NCBI GenBank assembly: GCA_937893605.1
Contig: CALBGG010000139.1
Coordinates: forward strand, 3,243-67,242
Direction: 5' to 3'
Source of the DNA: an uncultured Clostridia bacterium
GTDB lineage: Bacteria > Bacillota > Clostridia > Oscillospirales > Oscillospiraceae
DNA length: 64,000 bases
Below are positions 54,419-63,659 of the stretch, piece after piece. The notes below the pieces were generated by a model. The model searched no databases, was not told where the DNA came from, and was given only the letters and a program-made list of their open reading frames with translations. Both the position numbers and the translations under genes were made by a program. The stretch's first letter is position 1. The number at the start of each line of letters is the position of its first letter.

Positions 54419-55531
54419 TTAGATCTTTGTGCCCTTCGGGAGCACTACCGGCAGCTTCTCGCTGCCCATGATGGTTTGAAAGGATGACACTCTCGACTGC
54501 TTGTCGGCAATGACGTTTTTCATTATGACGCCCTCTCCGACCTCCGTTCCGCGCATGATGACGCAGCCGGAAAGCTTCGCGCCATTGCGTATGCGAACAT
54601 CGGACGATATGATGCAGTTTTCTATCTCGCCCTCTATTATGCAGCCGTCGGCGACAAGGCAGTTATGCGCGCCCGAGCTCTCGGCGTAATATGTGCTGAC
54701 ATCCTCGTGCGTTTTCGTGCGCACGGGGCGATCCGCCGGAAACAGCTCCGTGCGGTTTGCCGCCGAGAGCATATCCATATTGGCATCGAAGAACGCCTCG
54801 GTGCTCATAATGCGCCTGCCGTAGCCGCGGTGGAAATAGACGTTCACCCTTCCGCCGCTTGCGAGATAATCCGCTATCGCGTCACGGTGAAAATGGTAGC
54901 GGTTTGCCGCAGCGCAGGAGCTCATCATGTCAAGCAGCAGCTGCTTTGATATTATATACGCTTCGAGCGACGCCGCGCCCTCTCCCGCCGCAGTCTGATT
55001 GAAGATCATCCGGCGCGCAAAGCCGTCGGGATCGACGATGTAGCGATGGTGTCTGTAGTCGGGCGTTTGGTCGGTGCAGATCGCAGTTATCTCCGCGCCG
55101 GAGGCGAGATGCTCGCATATAGCTTCCCGCAGGTCGATATTTGCCGCAGTGTTTCCGTGCATCATAACTATGTATTTTGCGCTTATATCGTTTATATAGG
55201 TCGACACGGCGTTAAGTGCCTCTATCGTACCGTTATAATCACCCTGGTGATACTCCGGCAGGCCGAACGGCGGCAGCATGCGAAGTCCGCCTATTCTGCG
55301 CCCCATATCCCAGTCTTTGCCGCTGGCAAGATGGTCCAATAGCGACTGATAGTCGCGGCGCATGATAACGCCGACATCGTGTATGCCCGCGTTCATGAAA
55401 GACGACAGCGCAAAGTCTATCAGTCTGTATCTTCCGCAGAACGGAAGTGAGGATGCCGTGCGGTGGCGAACAAGCTCACCCAGCTCGGGAACCGCGCCGT
55501 AAGCAAAGATTATTCCGTGAAAATCACTCAT
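54419..55531 (-). CDS. glgD: GlgD, ADP-glucose pyrophosphorylase-like subunit
   Basis: A 370-residue nucleotidyltransferase-like protein with a C-terminal left-handed beta-helix. The usual nucleotide-binding GGxGxRL near the start is replaced by AYGAVPELGEL, as in regulatory GlgD subunits. RYRLIDFALSSFMNAGI is retained. It partners with GlgC. The ATG at 55531 lies 2 bases after the glgC stop, with GAGGAGGT inside glgC, so the two are translationally coupled. Confidence 0.93.
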   Translation of the reverse strand: MSDFHGIIFAYGAVPELGELVRHRTASSLPFCGRYRLIDFALSSFMNAGIHDVGVIMRRDYQSLLDHLASGKDWDMGRRIGGLRMLPPFGLPEYHQGDYNGTIEALNAVSTYINDISAKYIVMMHGNTAANIDLREAICEHLASGAEITAICTDQTPDYRHHRYIVDPDGFARRMIFNQTAAGEGAASLEAYIISKQLLLDMMSSCAAANRYHFHRDAIADYLASGGRVNVYFHRGYGRRIMSTEAFFDANMDMLSAANRTELFPADRPVRTKTHEDVSTYYAESSGAHNCLVADGCIIEGEIENCIISSDVRIRNGAKLSGCVIMRGTEVGEGVIMKNVIADKQSRVSSFQTIMGSEKLPVVLPKGTKI

Positions 55532-55533
55532 TT

Positions 55534-56727
55534 TCAGACCTCCTCGCTTTTGTATATCATTGCGCCGGGCTTGACGCAGGCGTTTTCTCTTATGTCTATT
55601 CTCGGGCCGCATGTCGCAACGCCCCAGCTGTTGCTTCCGTCGGGCGGAGCGCCGACATGCGCGCCGCCGTGTATTACCGTCTGCTCTCCGATGATGGCGT
55701 ATTCCACCGTTGCTCCGGCCTCTACCTTGGCGCCGGGCATGAGCACCGAATAGAGCACCCTTGCGCCCTTTTCGACGACCGCCGACGACGAGAGAACGGA
55801 GTTTTCAACATGTCCCTCTATCTCGCAGCCCTCGGTGACGATCGAGTGTACGACAGTTGCGTCGGAGCCGACATAGTGCGGCGGCTGCGCCACACTTCTC
55901 GAGCGTATCGGCCAGCTCGGATCATAGAGATTTATAAGCGTTGTGGACAGCATGTCCATGTTCGCATCCCACAGGCTCGTTATCGTGCCGACGTCGCGCC
56001 AGTAGCCGTCAAAGCGATACGGCCAGAGCTTTTCGCCGGCTCTCAGCATGTTGGGGATTATATTCTTGCCGAAGTCCTTGCTCGAAGTCGGGTCATTCTC
56101 ATCCTCGATCAGGTACTTGCGGAGCTTTTTCCAATTAAATATGTATATGCCCATGGAGGCAAGATCGCTCTTGGGCTTTTTGGGCTTTTCCTCAAACTGC
56201 TCGACATAGCCGTCGGCGCCGAGGTTCATGATGCCGAAGCGCGTGGCCTCCTCCATGGAGACCTGCAAAACGGCTATCGTGCAGGCCGCCTCCTTTTCGA
56301 TGTGCTCGCGCAGCATTTTCGAGTAGTCCATTTTATAGATATGGTCGCCCGAAAGGATGAGCACATTATCGGGATCGTACATCTCGATAAAGCCGATATT
56401 CTGATAAATGGCGTTTGCTGTTCCGGAGAACCAGGAGCCTGTCTCCCCCGCTGTCTGGTACGGCGGAAGAATGAACACTCCGCCGTCGGTGGAATCGAGA
56501 TCCCAGGGCTGGCCGCCTCCTATGTAGCTGTTGAGCTGCAGCGGACGGTACTGCGTGAGCACGCCCACCGTGTCTATACCCGAATTTGCGCAGTTTGACA
56601 GAGGGAAGTCTATTATGCGGTATTTCCCGCCGAAGGGCATGTTGGGCTTAGCCACGTCCTGGGTCAATGCGTAAAGCCTGGAGCCCTGGCCTCCTGCAAG
56701 GAGCATTGCTATGCAGCTTTTCTTCAT
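55534..56727 (-). CDS. glgC: Glucose-1-phosphate adenylyltransferase, catalytic subunit
   Basis: A 397-residue GlgC making ADP-glucose for glycogen. The active-site motifs are intact: [43 protein letters not shown] and FEEKP. A C-terminal hexapeptide beta-helix follows. It is the first gene of the glgC-glgD-glgP-psuK-like run. No glgA or glgB is in the window. GAAAGGACG precedes the ATG. Confidence 0.97.
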   Translation of the reverse strand: MKKSCIAMLLAGGQGSRLYALTQDVAKPNMPFGGKYRIIDFPLSNCANSGIDTVGVLTQYRPLQLNSYIGGGQPWDLDSTDGGVFILPPYQTAGETGSWFSGTANAIYQNIGFIEMYDPDNVLILSGDHIYKMDYSKMLREHIEKEAACTIAVLQVSMEEATRFGIMNLGADGYVEQFEEKPKKPKSDLASMGIYIFNWKKLRKYLIEDENDPTSSKDFGKNIIPNMLRAGEKLWPYRFDGYWRDVGTITSLWDANMDMLSTTLINLYDPSWPIRSRSVAQPPHYVGSDATVVHSIVTEGCEIEGHVENSVLSSSAVVEKGARVLYSVLMPGAKVEAGATVEYAIIGEQTVIHGGAHVGAPPDGSNSWGVATCGPRIDIRENACVKPGAMIYKSEEV

Positions 56728-56760
56728 GTCGTCCGTCCTTTCTGACTTTCATTTAATTAA

Positions 56761-56797
56761 ATGACGGCAAAGTGCCCGAGCCCCATGCCGTCATCGC
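56761..56797 (-). terminator. Hairpin between pth and glgC
   Basis: ATGACGGCA and TGCCGTCAT pair across a roughly 16-base loop, followed on the minus strand by TTAATTAA rather than a clean T-run. It lies after the pth stop codon and may be a weak terminator. Confidence 0.45.
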
Positions 56798-56812
56798 ATA
56801 GGGGATGATTTA

Positions 56813-57406
56813 TTAGCCCCTTGTGTTGAATTTGTTCATCGCCTTGTCCGCGCCCTCTGTTATATAGCACTCGACGGCGTCGGCGGCTTTTTTTGCAGCG
56901 GCTTCCATGTCCGCCGCATCCTGTCCCTTGAATGCTGCAAGCACCCAGTCGGCCATGTCATAATCCGGGTGCGGCGGAGCGCCGACGCCCAGACGGATGC
57001 GCGGAAACCGGTCCGTTCCGAGCTGAGCTATAATGCTTTTAAGCCCGTTATGTCCCCCGGCGGAGCCGCCGCGGCGTATGCGTATCTTGCCTATCGGCAG
57101 AGCCGTTTCGTCGGACACGACTATGATGCGCTCGGGAGGCACCTTATAAAACCTCGCCGCCTGAGCTATCGCGTCGCCGGACAGGTTCATATAGGTCTGC
57201 GGCTTCATCAGCAGCACCTTGTGCGAGTCGATATCGACCGTCTGCGTAAGCGCCTTGAAGCGCATTTTGTTTATGGTGACGCCAAGCTTTCTTTCCATGG
57301 CGTCGGCCGTCATGAAGCCTGCGTTATGCCTTGTTCCGTTGTATTTAAGTCCGGGGTTTCCGAGGAATGCGACGATCCACTCCGCCCCACCTTTGGAAAA
57401 AAACAT
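56813..57406 (-). CDS. pth: Peptidyl-tRNA hydrolase
   Basis: A 197-residue Pth that recycles prematurely released peptidyl-tRNA. FLGNPGLKYNGTRHNAGF contains the catalytic His. YMNLSG and GGHNGLKSI are present. The usual DDLDLP reads SDETALP, keeping the key Asp. It starts 2 bases after prs, with no separate ribosome site, so translation is coupled. Confidence 0.96.
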   Translation of the reverse strand: MFFSKGGAEWIVAFLGNPGLKYNGTRHNAGFMTADAMERKLGVTINKMRFKALTQTVDIDSHKVLLMKPQTYMNLSGDAIAQAARFYKVPPERIIVVSDETALPIGKIRIRRGGSAGGHNGLKSIIAQLGTDRFPRIRLGVGAPPHPDYDMADWVLAAFKGQDAADMEAAAKKAADAVECYITEGADKAMNKFNTRG

Positions 57407-57408
57407 TT

Positions 57409-58371
57409 TTACTCAAACAGATTGGAGATGGATATCTCCTCGTAAACGCGCTGGATAGCCTCGGCAAATACCGGAGCTACGGACATGTACTTGATCTTCT
57501 CGCAGGGCTGTGCATTTTCGGGATACGGGATGGTGTCGAGCAGCAGCAGCTCCTTGATGCAGCTGTTGTCGATACGCTCGATCGCAGGGCCGGAGAGCAC
57601 GCCGTGGCTTGCGCATGCGTAAACCTCCTTCGCTCCGCCGATCTCAAAGATAGCCTTTGCCGCGCCGACAAGAGAGCCTGCGGTGTCGACCATATCGTCA
57701 AGCAGGATGCAGGTCTTGCCCTCGACGTTGCCGATGATGTTCATGACCTCGGACTGATTCGCCTTCTCGCGGCGCTTATCGACGATGGCCATATTGCAGC
57801 CGAGCTTCATGGAGAAGTTGCGGGCGCGGGCGGTGCTGCCGACGTCGGGAGATACGACCATTATATCGTCATTATCCTTGCCGAAAACGTCGATGTAATG
57901 CTTTGCAAAGAGAGGAGCGCCGAAAAGATTGTCAACGGGGATATCGAAAAATCCCTGGATCTGAGCGGCGTGGAGATCCATGGTCAGGACGCGGTCGGCG
58001 CCTGCGGCGGTGATGAGGTTTGCAACGAGCTTTGCGGAGATGGGGTCGCGGCTTTTTGCCTTGCGGTCCTGGCGGGCATAGCCGAAATACGGGATAACGG
58101 CGGTTATTCTGCCTGCGGATGCTCTGCGCATGGCGTCGATCATGACGAGCAGCTCCATAAGGTTGTCGTTAACGGGCTTGCAGGTCGACTGAACGATGAA
58201 AACGTCGGCGCCGCGCACCGGCTCGTGAACGGATATCGAGCACTCGCCGTCAGCGAAATTTGAGCAGGTGCAGTCGCCGAGGTTCTTGAAAAGCTGGTTG
58301 CATATCTGATTTGCGAGCTTGTGATTTGAGTTGCCGGAGAATACCTTGATCTCTTTGCCGTGGGAAATCAT
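57409..58371 (-). CDS. prs: Ribose-phosphate pyrophosphokinase
   Basis: A 320-residue PRPP synthase supplying nucleotide and amino-acid synthesis. VIPYFGYARQDRK, the catalytic loop after RVLTMDLHAAQIQGFFDIP, and the PRPP-binding ILLDDMVDTAGS are intact. AGAGGAC precedes the ATG. It heads the prs-pth pair. Confidence 0.97.
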   Translation of the reverse strand: MISHGKEIKVFSGNSNHKLANQICNQLFKNLGDCTCSNFADGECSISVHEPVRGADVFIVQSTCKPVNDNLMELLVMIDAMRRASAGRITAVIPYFGYARQDRKAKSRDPISAKLVANLITAAGADRVLTMDLHAAQIQGFFDIPVDNLFGAPLFAKHYIDVFGKDNDDIMVVSPDVGSTARARNFSMKLGCNMAIVDKRREKANQSEVMNIIGNVEGKTCILLDDMVDTAGSLVGAAKAIFEIGGAKEVYACASHGVLSGPAIERIDNSCIKELLLLDTIPYPENAQPCEKIKYMSVAPVFAEAIQRVYEEISISNLFE

Positions 58372-58737
58372 TTTAAATCGTCCTCTCTGTATTTATTCGT
58401 GGTCTTACCCATTATCTTTATCCATTGAATTATACCAAATGCACCGTCATTTGAAAAGAGGCTTTAATAAACAATTTTGTAACCGGATTGACCCCTTTTC
58501 TGTATAAAAGGGCGAGTAAGCTCATCGAAGCCGGCCGGTCCGTCTTATCGGCGCCTTAAAATGCGTAATTCGCAATACTCCCGGAAATCAGGCAAAGCTC
58601 AAGAGCCTATTATCGGCCGCCGAAGCGAGAGGCGGCGCGTATTTTTCGGGCCGCAGGGCTTCCGATATTTTTATCAGCAGCAAAGCCGCCCGTGAGGCCT
58701 ATTCACGGGCGGTTTTTCCTGTAAATGATTTTTACAC
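58372..58737. other. Intergenic region with several unexplained hairpins
   Basis: No gene is visible. Hairpins include CCCTTTT/AAAAGGG (near 58495-58510), AGGC/GCCT (near 58591-58608), GCCGCC/GGCGGC (near 58616-58637) and an enclosing ATCGG/CCGAT. The last hairpin is a terminator-like CCGCCCGTGA/TCACGGGCGG (58687-58712) followed by TTTTT. The region separates divergent transcripts, prs on minus and ABC-2 on plus. It may hold a small RNA, a decayed repeat or only read-through control. Confidence 0.4.
58687..58717 (+). terminator. Terminator upstream of the ABC-2 module
   Basis: CCGCCCGTGA pairs with TCACGGGCGG and is followed by TTTTT. A near-identical stem ends the module at 61803-61830. No plus-strand gene lies directly upstream, so it may end a small RNA. 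Confidence 0.65.
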
Positions 58738-58766
58738 TTGCATAATATATGTATATATGTTAATAT
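58738..58766 (+). promoter_or_regulatory. Promoter of the ABC-2 module
   Basis: TTGCAT (58738-58743), a 17-base spacer and TAATAT (58761-58766), in a strongly A/T-rich stretch about 110 bases before the first start codon. Confidence 0.6.
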
Positions 58767-58877
58767 AGACATAGACAGGACGAAACATTATAACCAATAT
58801 ATGCGCCGTTGGGTGATATGCACTTGAATTTCAGGTGTTTAAACGCTTTTCGGCGAACGATGGGCAAGGAGGCTTAT

Positions 58878-59714
58878 ATGAGAAGCTGCATCAGAGCCGA
58901 AATGTATAAGGCGTTTCACAACAAGGCCTTTTTCGTTTCGCTCGCGATCGGTTTGACTATGGCGGCGGCGGATATAGTGCAGAATTTTATAGATATGCAA
59001 GGTTTTCCCGGTCCCGCACTTTCACCCGGCGGCTATGACGGGATGAGCCTGTTTGTGAACTGGATAGGCCTTAATGCCTACACGCTGGGGTATAAGCTGC
59101 TTTTATTCACATGGCCGCTGCTGGCGGCTCTTCCGTTCGGATGGTCGCTTTTTTCGGAAAACAAAAGCCGGTATTCAAACCAGATAATTGCCCGCGTGGG
59201 AAAAAGCAGCTATCTGCTTGCAAAGGCGGCAGCCAACTTCGTTGCCGGAGGCTCTGTCCTTTTCATCACCGTTGCGGCGGATCTGCTGCTCAATGCCCTT
59301 GTGTGCCCCGACTGTCTGCCGGATGTCACTCTCCATGTCACGGCGATAACGAGCGGATATTTCCTTTCGGAGATGTATTATACCCAGCCGTGGCTGTTCT
59401 GTGCGATATGGAGCGGAGTCATTTTCCTTTGGGGCGGCGTCACGGCAACTGTCTGCCTTGCGGCAGCGCAGATATTCAAGCACGCGGCCGTTGTGGTGAT
59501 ATTCCCGTATGTGCTCTATCTTGTCTGGACGTTCGCGGTAAGCTTCATATCCGGCCTTACGGAGGTCACGGTGGAGCTTTCGCCGATATCACTGTTTTCC
59601 GCGGCGCCGTATTCGGCCAACCCCGCTTACGTCATCTTTACGGAGATGGCGGTCATAATGCTTGTGAGCATGGCGGTGCTGTTCATTTGCGAGAAAAAAC
59701 ATGAAAATATTTAA
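58878..59714 (+). CDS. ABC-2-type permease subunit 1
   Basis: A 278-residue membrane protein with about six hydrophobic segments, starting MRSCIRAEMYKAFHNKAFF, the typical cytoplasmic start of ABC-2 permeases of the bacitracin/lantibiotic-exporter type. ATG at 58878 follows AAGGAGG; further upstream starts are not supported. It overlaps the next permease by 14 bases. The pair with the ATPase at 60539 forms an exporter; substrate unknown. Confidence 0.78.
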   Translation: MRSCIRAEMYKAFHNKAFFVSLAIGLTMAAADIVQNFIDMQGFPGPALSPGGYDGMSLFVNWIGLNAYTLGYKLLLFTWPLLAALPFGWSLFSENKSRYSNQIIARVGKSSYLLAKAAANFVAGGSVLFITVAADLLLNALVCPDCLPDVTLHVTAITSGYFLSEMYYTQPWLFCAIWSGVIFLWGGVTATVCLAAAQIFKHAAVVVIFPYVLYLVWTFAVSFISGLTEVTVELSPISLFSAAPYSANPAYVIFTEMAVIMLVSMAVLFICEKKHENI

Positions 59715-60528
59715 CTGTGTCAAGGGCGACATGGCGACGAGCTTCAGCCGGAGATCGCTCATTGCAATTACGGCGCTTGCCGTTATAATGCTGATACCGA
59801 TCTGCGGCAACATAAGCATGCTCGAAAAAAGCGGCACTCTCGGCAGCAGCAGCATCGGAGAATATATCCTTCTTCTTTTCATGGGAGCGGCTCCCTTTGA
59901 CATCTCGTCCAGATATTTTCCGTTCCCCATAACGTGGATCATGGCATGCTCGGTGCTTCTGCTCGTGAACGTCAATTATACGGATAATATTTTTTCCGTT
60001 TTCGGAAGTCAGTTCACCGTCAGGAGCAAAAGCCGAAAAAGGCTCTGGGGCATAAAATTTATTTCGCTCGTGCTCGGCTGCATAGCTCAGCTTGCTGTCT
60101 TTTATCTTGCCGCCGCAGTATTCTCTGCCATATTGGGGGCGGAGCTCACGCTTCACGTCAGCGCGGATTTTGCGGATATATTCTTTTACGATAACGATCC
60201 TGCGGCTCTCGCCTCGCTGTCAGGCGGCGGCTGGGCTCTCATAATGCTCATGCCGGCGCTTACGCTGCTGACATGCAATGTCGTTCAGTCCGTTCTGCGG
60301 CTGTTTGTCAGGCCGGCCGTCAGCTTCACAGCCGTCATGTGCCTGCTTCTTGTGTCGCTGTATTTCTTCTCGCCGCTGCTGATCGGAAGCTTTGCAATGT
60401 TTTCTCGCATCGCACCGCTGCTGGCGGACGGACTGACGCTGCGGCAGGCACTCATATCAAACGGAGCGGTGATAGCTGTCTGCTATGCCGTCGGAGCTGT
60501 GAGAATGTCAAGAACGGACTTCATCTGA
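59701..60528 (+). CDS. ABC-2-type permease subunit 2
   Basis: A 275-residue membrane protein with about six hydrophobic segments, similar in layout to subunit 1 but with low obvious sequence identity. It starts MKIFNCVKGDMATSFSRRS. The 14-base overlap with the first permease implies coupled translation and a heterodimeric membrane part. Confidence 0.75.
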   Translation: MKIFNCVKGDMATSFSRRSLIAITALAVIMLIPICGNISMLEKSGTLGSSSIGEYILLLFMGAAPFDISSRYFPFPITWIMACSVLLLVNVNYTDNIFSVFGSQFTVRSKSRKRLWGIKFISLVLGCIAQLAVFYLAAAVFSAILGAELTLHVSADFADIFFYDNDPAALASLSGGGWALIMLMPALTLLTCNVVQSVLRLFVRPAVSFTAVMCLLLVSLYFFSPLLIGSFAMFSRIAPLLADGLTLRQALISNGAVIAVCYAVGAVRMSRTDFI

Positions 60529-60538
60529 GGAGAAACGA

Positions 60539-61186
60539 ATGAAAATCACACTTAACAATGTTTGCAAAAGCATACAGGGCGCGCAGATATTGAAGGACAT
60601 AAGCCTTGAATTTGAAAGCGCCCACATCTACGGCCTGTACGGAGCAAACGGTTCAGGCAAGACAATGCTCATGCGTGCAATTACCGGGCTTATGAAGATA
60701 GACGGCGGGCATGTTATCATTGACGGCAGGGAGATCGGAAAGGATCAGGATTTCCCCGATTCTCTCGGCTTTATAATCGAAAATCCCGACTTTCTGAATA
60801 CGTACACCGGATTTGAAAATCTGAAGCTCATCGCGGAGCTCAAGCGTATAGCCGACGATAAGGCGATCAGCGACGTGCTTGAGAGAGTCGGGCTTGACCC
60901 GAAGGATAAGAGGAAATTCAAAAAATATTCTCTCGGCATGAAGCAGCGCCTTGGCATAGCGGCCGCGATAATGGAAAAGCCGGAGCTCATCGTGCTCGAC
61001 GAGCCGACGAATGCGCTGGATGAGGATGCAGTCGAGCTGCTTATAAACATTCTTGAAGAGGAAAAGTCTCGCGGTGCACTTATCATACTCGCCTGCCACG
61101 ACTTCGAGTTTATGAGTAAAGTCGCCGATGAGATATTCTATCTAAAGAGCGGCAGACTGTGTAAGGAGCGAGCCGATGAAAAATAA
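60539..61186 (+). CDS. ABC transporter ATPase
   Basis: A 215-residue ATP-binding subunit. Walker A GANGSGKT, Q-loop replaced by an unusual segment ending FIIENPDF, signature YSLGMKQRLGIAAA and Walker B LIVLDEPTNALD followed by the H-loop Cys-His in LACHDFEF. It resembles ATPases of antimicrobial-peptide and lantibiotic exporters. TGAGGAG precedes the ATG. It overlaps the next gene by 11 bases. Confidence 0.92.
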   Translation: MKITLNNVCKSIQGAQILKDISLEFESAHIYGLYGANGSGKTMLMRAITGLMKIDGGHVIIDGREIGKDQDFPDSLGFIIENPDFLNTYTGFENLKLIAELKRIADDKAISDVLERVGLDPKDKRKFKKYSLGMKQRLGIAAAIMEKPELIVLDEPTNALDEDAVELLINILEEEKSRGALIILACHDFEFMSKVADEIFYLKSGRLCKERADEK

Positions 61187-61790
61187 AAAGCTTGTTTTTA
61201 TCATCTGCGGTATGGTCATTTTATGCGCCCTGTGGGGCGTAAGATATCACTCGCTAAACTCTCATTTTCGGGAAATGTACTCGCAAAACACCAGGGAAGA
61301 GTACAGTCTTAACGAGCTCGTTGAGTTTGGCGAAAATAAGGACCGCAACGGCTTCGCCTATCCCGGGTACAGCGTTGCCGTACAAAACTTCGAGATATAC
61401 GACCGAGCCGACTTCGAGGCAAAGTACGGCGTTAATTTTGACGACTATGCCGACAGTATATACGCCGTGCCGGGCAAGGTCGCGGTAGTGAGCATCCGGT
61501 TCGAGAACGAGGGAAGCGACGCAGAATGCCTAAGGCTCGACGGCTTTGTGCTCCACGGAGTGGATTCATATTTTTATCCCGAATTTCCGTTCACGAATGT
61601 GATCAATCCGTCGCTCGGCGATGCAATGGGGATAACGGTTGCCGATGGCCATCAGTGCGAGCTGGAGCTTGTATATTTTCTGAATGAATTCAGACTTTCA
61701 TCTTCAGTGTGGAAGAACATAGACGATTATAAAATGTGGCTCAATGTGACCTCGTACCCGACTGACAAAGAAATTCTTCTGCAGCAGTGA
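61176..61790 (+). CDS. Membrane-anchored accessory protein of the ABC-2 module
   Basis: A 204-residue protein with one N-terminal transmembrane anchor (about 5-22) and an extracytoplasmic, mostly beta, domain (VAVVSIRFENEGSDAE, LNVTSYPTDKEILL). It may belong to the DUF5028-type proteins found beside such exporters, but I am not certain. It overlaps the ATPase gene by 11 bases and is probably part of the exporter complex or its substrate sensor. Confidence 0.65.
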   Translation: MKNKKLVFIICGMVILCALWGVRYHSLNSHFREMYSQNTREEYSLNELVEFGENKDRNGFAYPGYSVAVQNFEIYDRADFEAKYGVNFDDYADSIYAVPGKVAVVSIRFENEGSDAECLRLDGFVLHGVDSYFYPEFPFTNVINPSLGDAMGITVADGHQCELELVYFLNEFRLSSSVWKNIDDYKMWLNVTSYPTDKEILLQQ

Positions 61791-61802
61791 ACAGAGAACA
61801 AA

Positions 61803-61837
61803 GCCGCCCGTGAGGAGACCTCACGGGCGGTGATTTT
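61803..61837. terminator. Terminator at the end of the ABC-2 module
   Basis: CCGCCCGTGAGG and CCTCACGGGCGG form a stem with a 3-base loop, then TGATTTTTAT. It is nearly the same stem as at 58687-58717 and separates convergent operons. Confidence 0.85.
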
Positions 61838-61847
61838 TATATTCGCT

Positions 61848-62642
61848 TCACGACAGCAGGACGGAGTCTGTCTCCTCCTGGACGCCGGCCTTTTCGGCGA
61901 AGCGCTCGAGGAGGTCTGCCTTTGTAAGGCGGCTTTTCTCCTCTCCGGAGATGTCGAGGACGATGCGGCCTCTGTCCATCATGATAAGGCGGTTGCCGTG
62001 GCGGATGGCATCGGTCATGTTGTGCGTTATCATGAGCGCGGTTAGCTTATTGTCGCTTATTATCTTATCGGAAAGCTCAAGCACCTTTTTGGCCGTGCCG
62101 GGGTCGAGGGCGGCGGTGTGCTCATCCAGAAGCAGCAGCTTCGGGGTCTGAAGTGAAGCCATGAGCAGCGTCAGCGCCTGGCGCTGACCGCCGGATAGCA
62201 GACCGACCTTCGCTGTGAGCCGATCCTCAAGGCCGAGGCCGAGGGCGGCGAGCTTTTCGCGATATGCCTCACGCTCGGCGTTTGTCACGCCCCACTTGAG
62301 GCCGCGCTTTTTGCCGCGGCGCAGAGCCAGCGCGAGGTTTTCCTCGATCTGCATGTTGGGCGCGGTACCCATCATGGGATCCTGGAACACGCGGCCGATG
62401 TATTTTGCGCGCTTATACTCGGGCATGCCGGTGACATCCTCACCGTCGATGAGTATAGCGCCGGAATCGACCGGCCACACGCCCGCAACGGCGTTTAAGA
62501 GCGTCGATTTGCCCGCGCCGTTGCCGCCGATGACGGTGACGAAGTCGCCGTCGCTGAGGCTGAGGCTGAGGTTTGTCAGTGCGTGCTTTTCATTTATGGT
62601 TCCGGGGTTAAAGGTCTTTGAAACGTTTTTTATCTCCAGCAT
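61848..62642 (-). CDS. ABC importer ATPase
   Basis: A 264-residue ATPase with Walker A GGNGAGKST, Q-loop FQDPMMG, signature LLSGGQRQALTLLMA and Walker B LLLLDEHTAALDP, followed by ITHNMTDA. The pattern DEHTAALDP is typical of ATPases that work with LivH-like permeases and BMP- or TrpX-type binding proteins. It overlaps the permease stop by one base. Confidence 0.93.
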   Translation of the reverse strand: MLEIKNVSKTFNPGTINEKHALTNLSLSLSDGDFVTVIGGNGAGKSTLLNAVAGVWPVDSGAILIDGEDVTGMPEYKRAKYIGRVFQDPMMGTAPNMQIEENLALALRRGKKRGLKWGVTNAEREAYREKLAALGLGLEDRLTAKVGLLSGGQRQALTLLMASLQTPKLLLLDEHTAALDPGTAKKVLELSDKIISDNKLTALMITHNMTDAIRHGNRLIMMDRGRIVLDISGEEKSRLTKADLLERFAEKAGVQEETDSVLLS

Positions 62643-63625
62643 TACGCATCGCTCCTTTCGCTCAGCGCTCTTTTCTTAGAGCGCGCAAACGAGCTTTTCG
62701 ACCGTGCCTTGAGCTGCGGTATCGCAAGGAATATCGCAACGATGATGGCGGTGAACAGCTTCAGATCGTTCGGGTCGAGCTTAAGCCACAGGATGACTAC
62801 CATGACAGCATAGTAGATAACGCCGCCGAAGATTATAAAGCTGAGCTTTACCGCGAAGTTGCAGCCCTTGCTGAATATCGCGTCGCACAGTATCTCGCCG
62901 ATGACTATGGCCGCAAGGCCGATGACGATTGCGCCGCGGCCCATGCTCACGTCGGCCGTGCCCTGAAACTGCGTCATAAGGCCGCCGGCAAGAGCAACTA
63001 TGCCGTTGGAGATGCCGAGGCCTATGACCTTCATGGTCTCGATATGGATCCCCTGTGCACGGCTCATTGCGGGGTTATCGCCGGTGGCACGCAGCGCGCT
63101 GCCCTGCTCGGTGCCGAAGTACCAGTAGGAAAGGGCGACGATGACGGCCGCGACGACAAGTCCGACGAGGATCGCCTGCGTGATGTGCAGCGAGGACACG
63201 AGAAAGCCGTTGCCGTTTTCCCAGAACATCCCGAACTTCTGCACGCTGGCCGTCTGGTTGGCCTTGGTCATTATGCGCAGGTTTATCGAATACAGCGCAA
63301 ACTGCGTCAGGATACCGGCGAGGATAGCCGGGATGCCGAGCTTCGTGTGCAGAAAGCCTGTGCACAGACCGGTGAGCACACCGACGACTATCGCTATAAG
63401 CAGCGCCGCCCACGCGGGCATACCTGCCAGCAGGAGCATTACCGTCACGGCGCCGCCGGTGGCAAACGAGCCGTCAACGGTCATATCGGGGATATCCAGC
63501 AGGCGGAAGGTTATGAACACGCCCAAGGCCATGAGACCCCATATTATGCCCTGTGCGACCGCGGCCGGCATTCTTCCTATAAGGTTAGTCACGCTCAGAG
63601 CGGACAGGTATACGGACATTGTCAT
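62642..63625 (-). CDS. LivH/TrpY-like ABC importer permease
   Basis: A 327-residue membrane protein with about nine hydrophobic segments. It has RLLDIPDMTVDGSF, LHTKLGIPAILAGI and GDNPAMSRAQGI motifs of the BPD_transp_2 permease group. The C-terminal tail is basic. It pairs with the ATPase at 61848 and the substrate-binding protein at 63660. GAGGT precedes the ATG at 63625. Confidence 0.9.
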   Translation of the reverse strand: MTMSVYLSALSVTNLIGRMPAAVAQGIIWGLMALGVFITFRLLDIPDMTVDGSFATGGAVTVMLLLAGMPAWAALLIAIVVGVLTGLCTGFLHTKLGIPAILAGILTQFALYSINLRIMTKANQTASVQKFGMFWENGNGFLVSSLHITQAILVGLVVAAVIVALSYWYFGTEQGSALRATGDNPAMSRAQGIHIETMKVIGLGISNGIVALAGGLMTQFQGTADVSMGRGAIVIGLAAIVIGEILCDAIFSKGCNFAVKLSFIIFGGVIYYAVMVVILWLKLDPNDLKLFTAIIVAIFLAIPQLKARSKSSFARSKKRALSERSDA

Positions 63626-63659
63626 TTTTCAGACCTCATTTCGGTTTGGTTGTTGTTTA

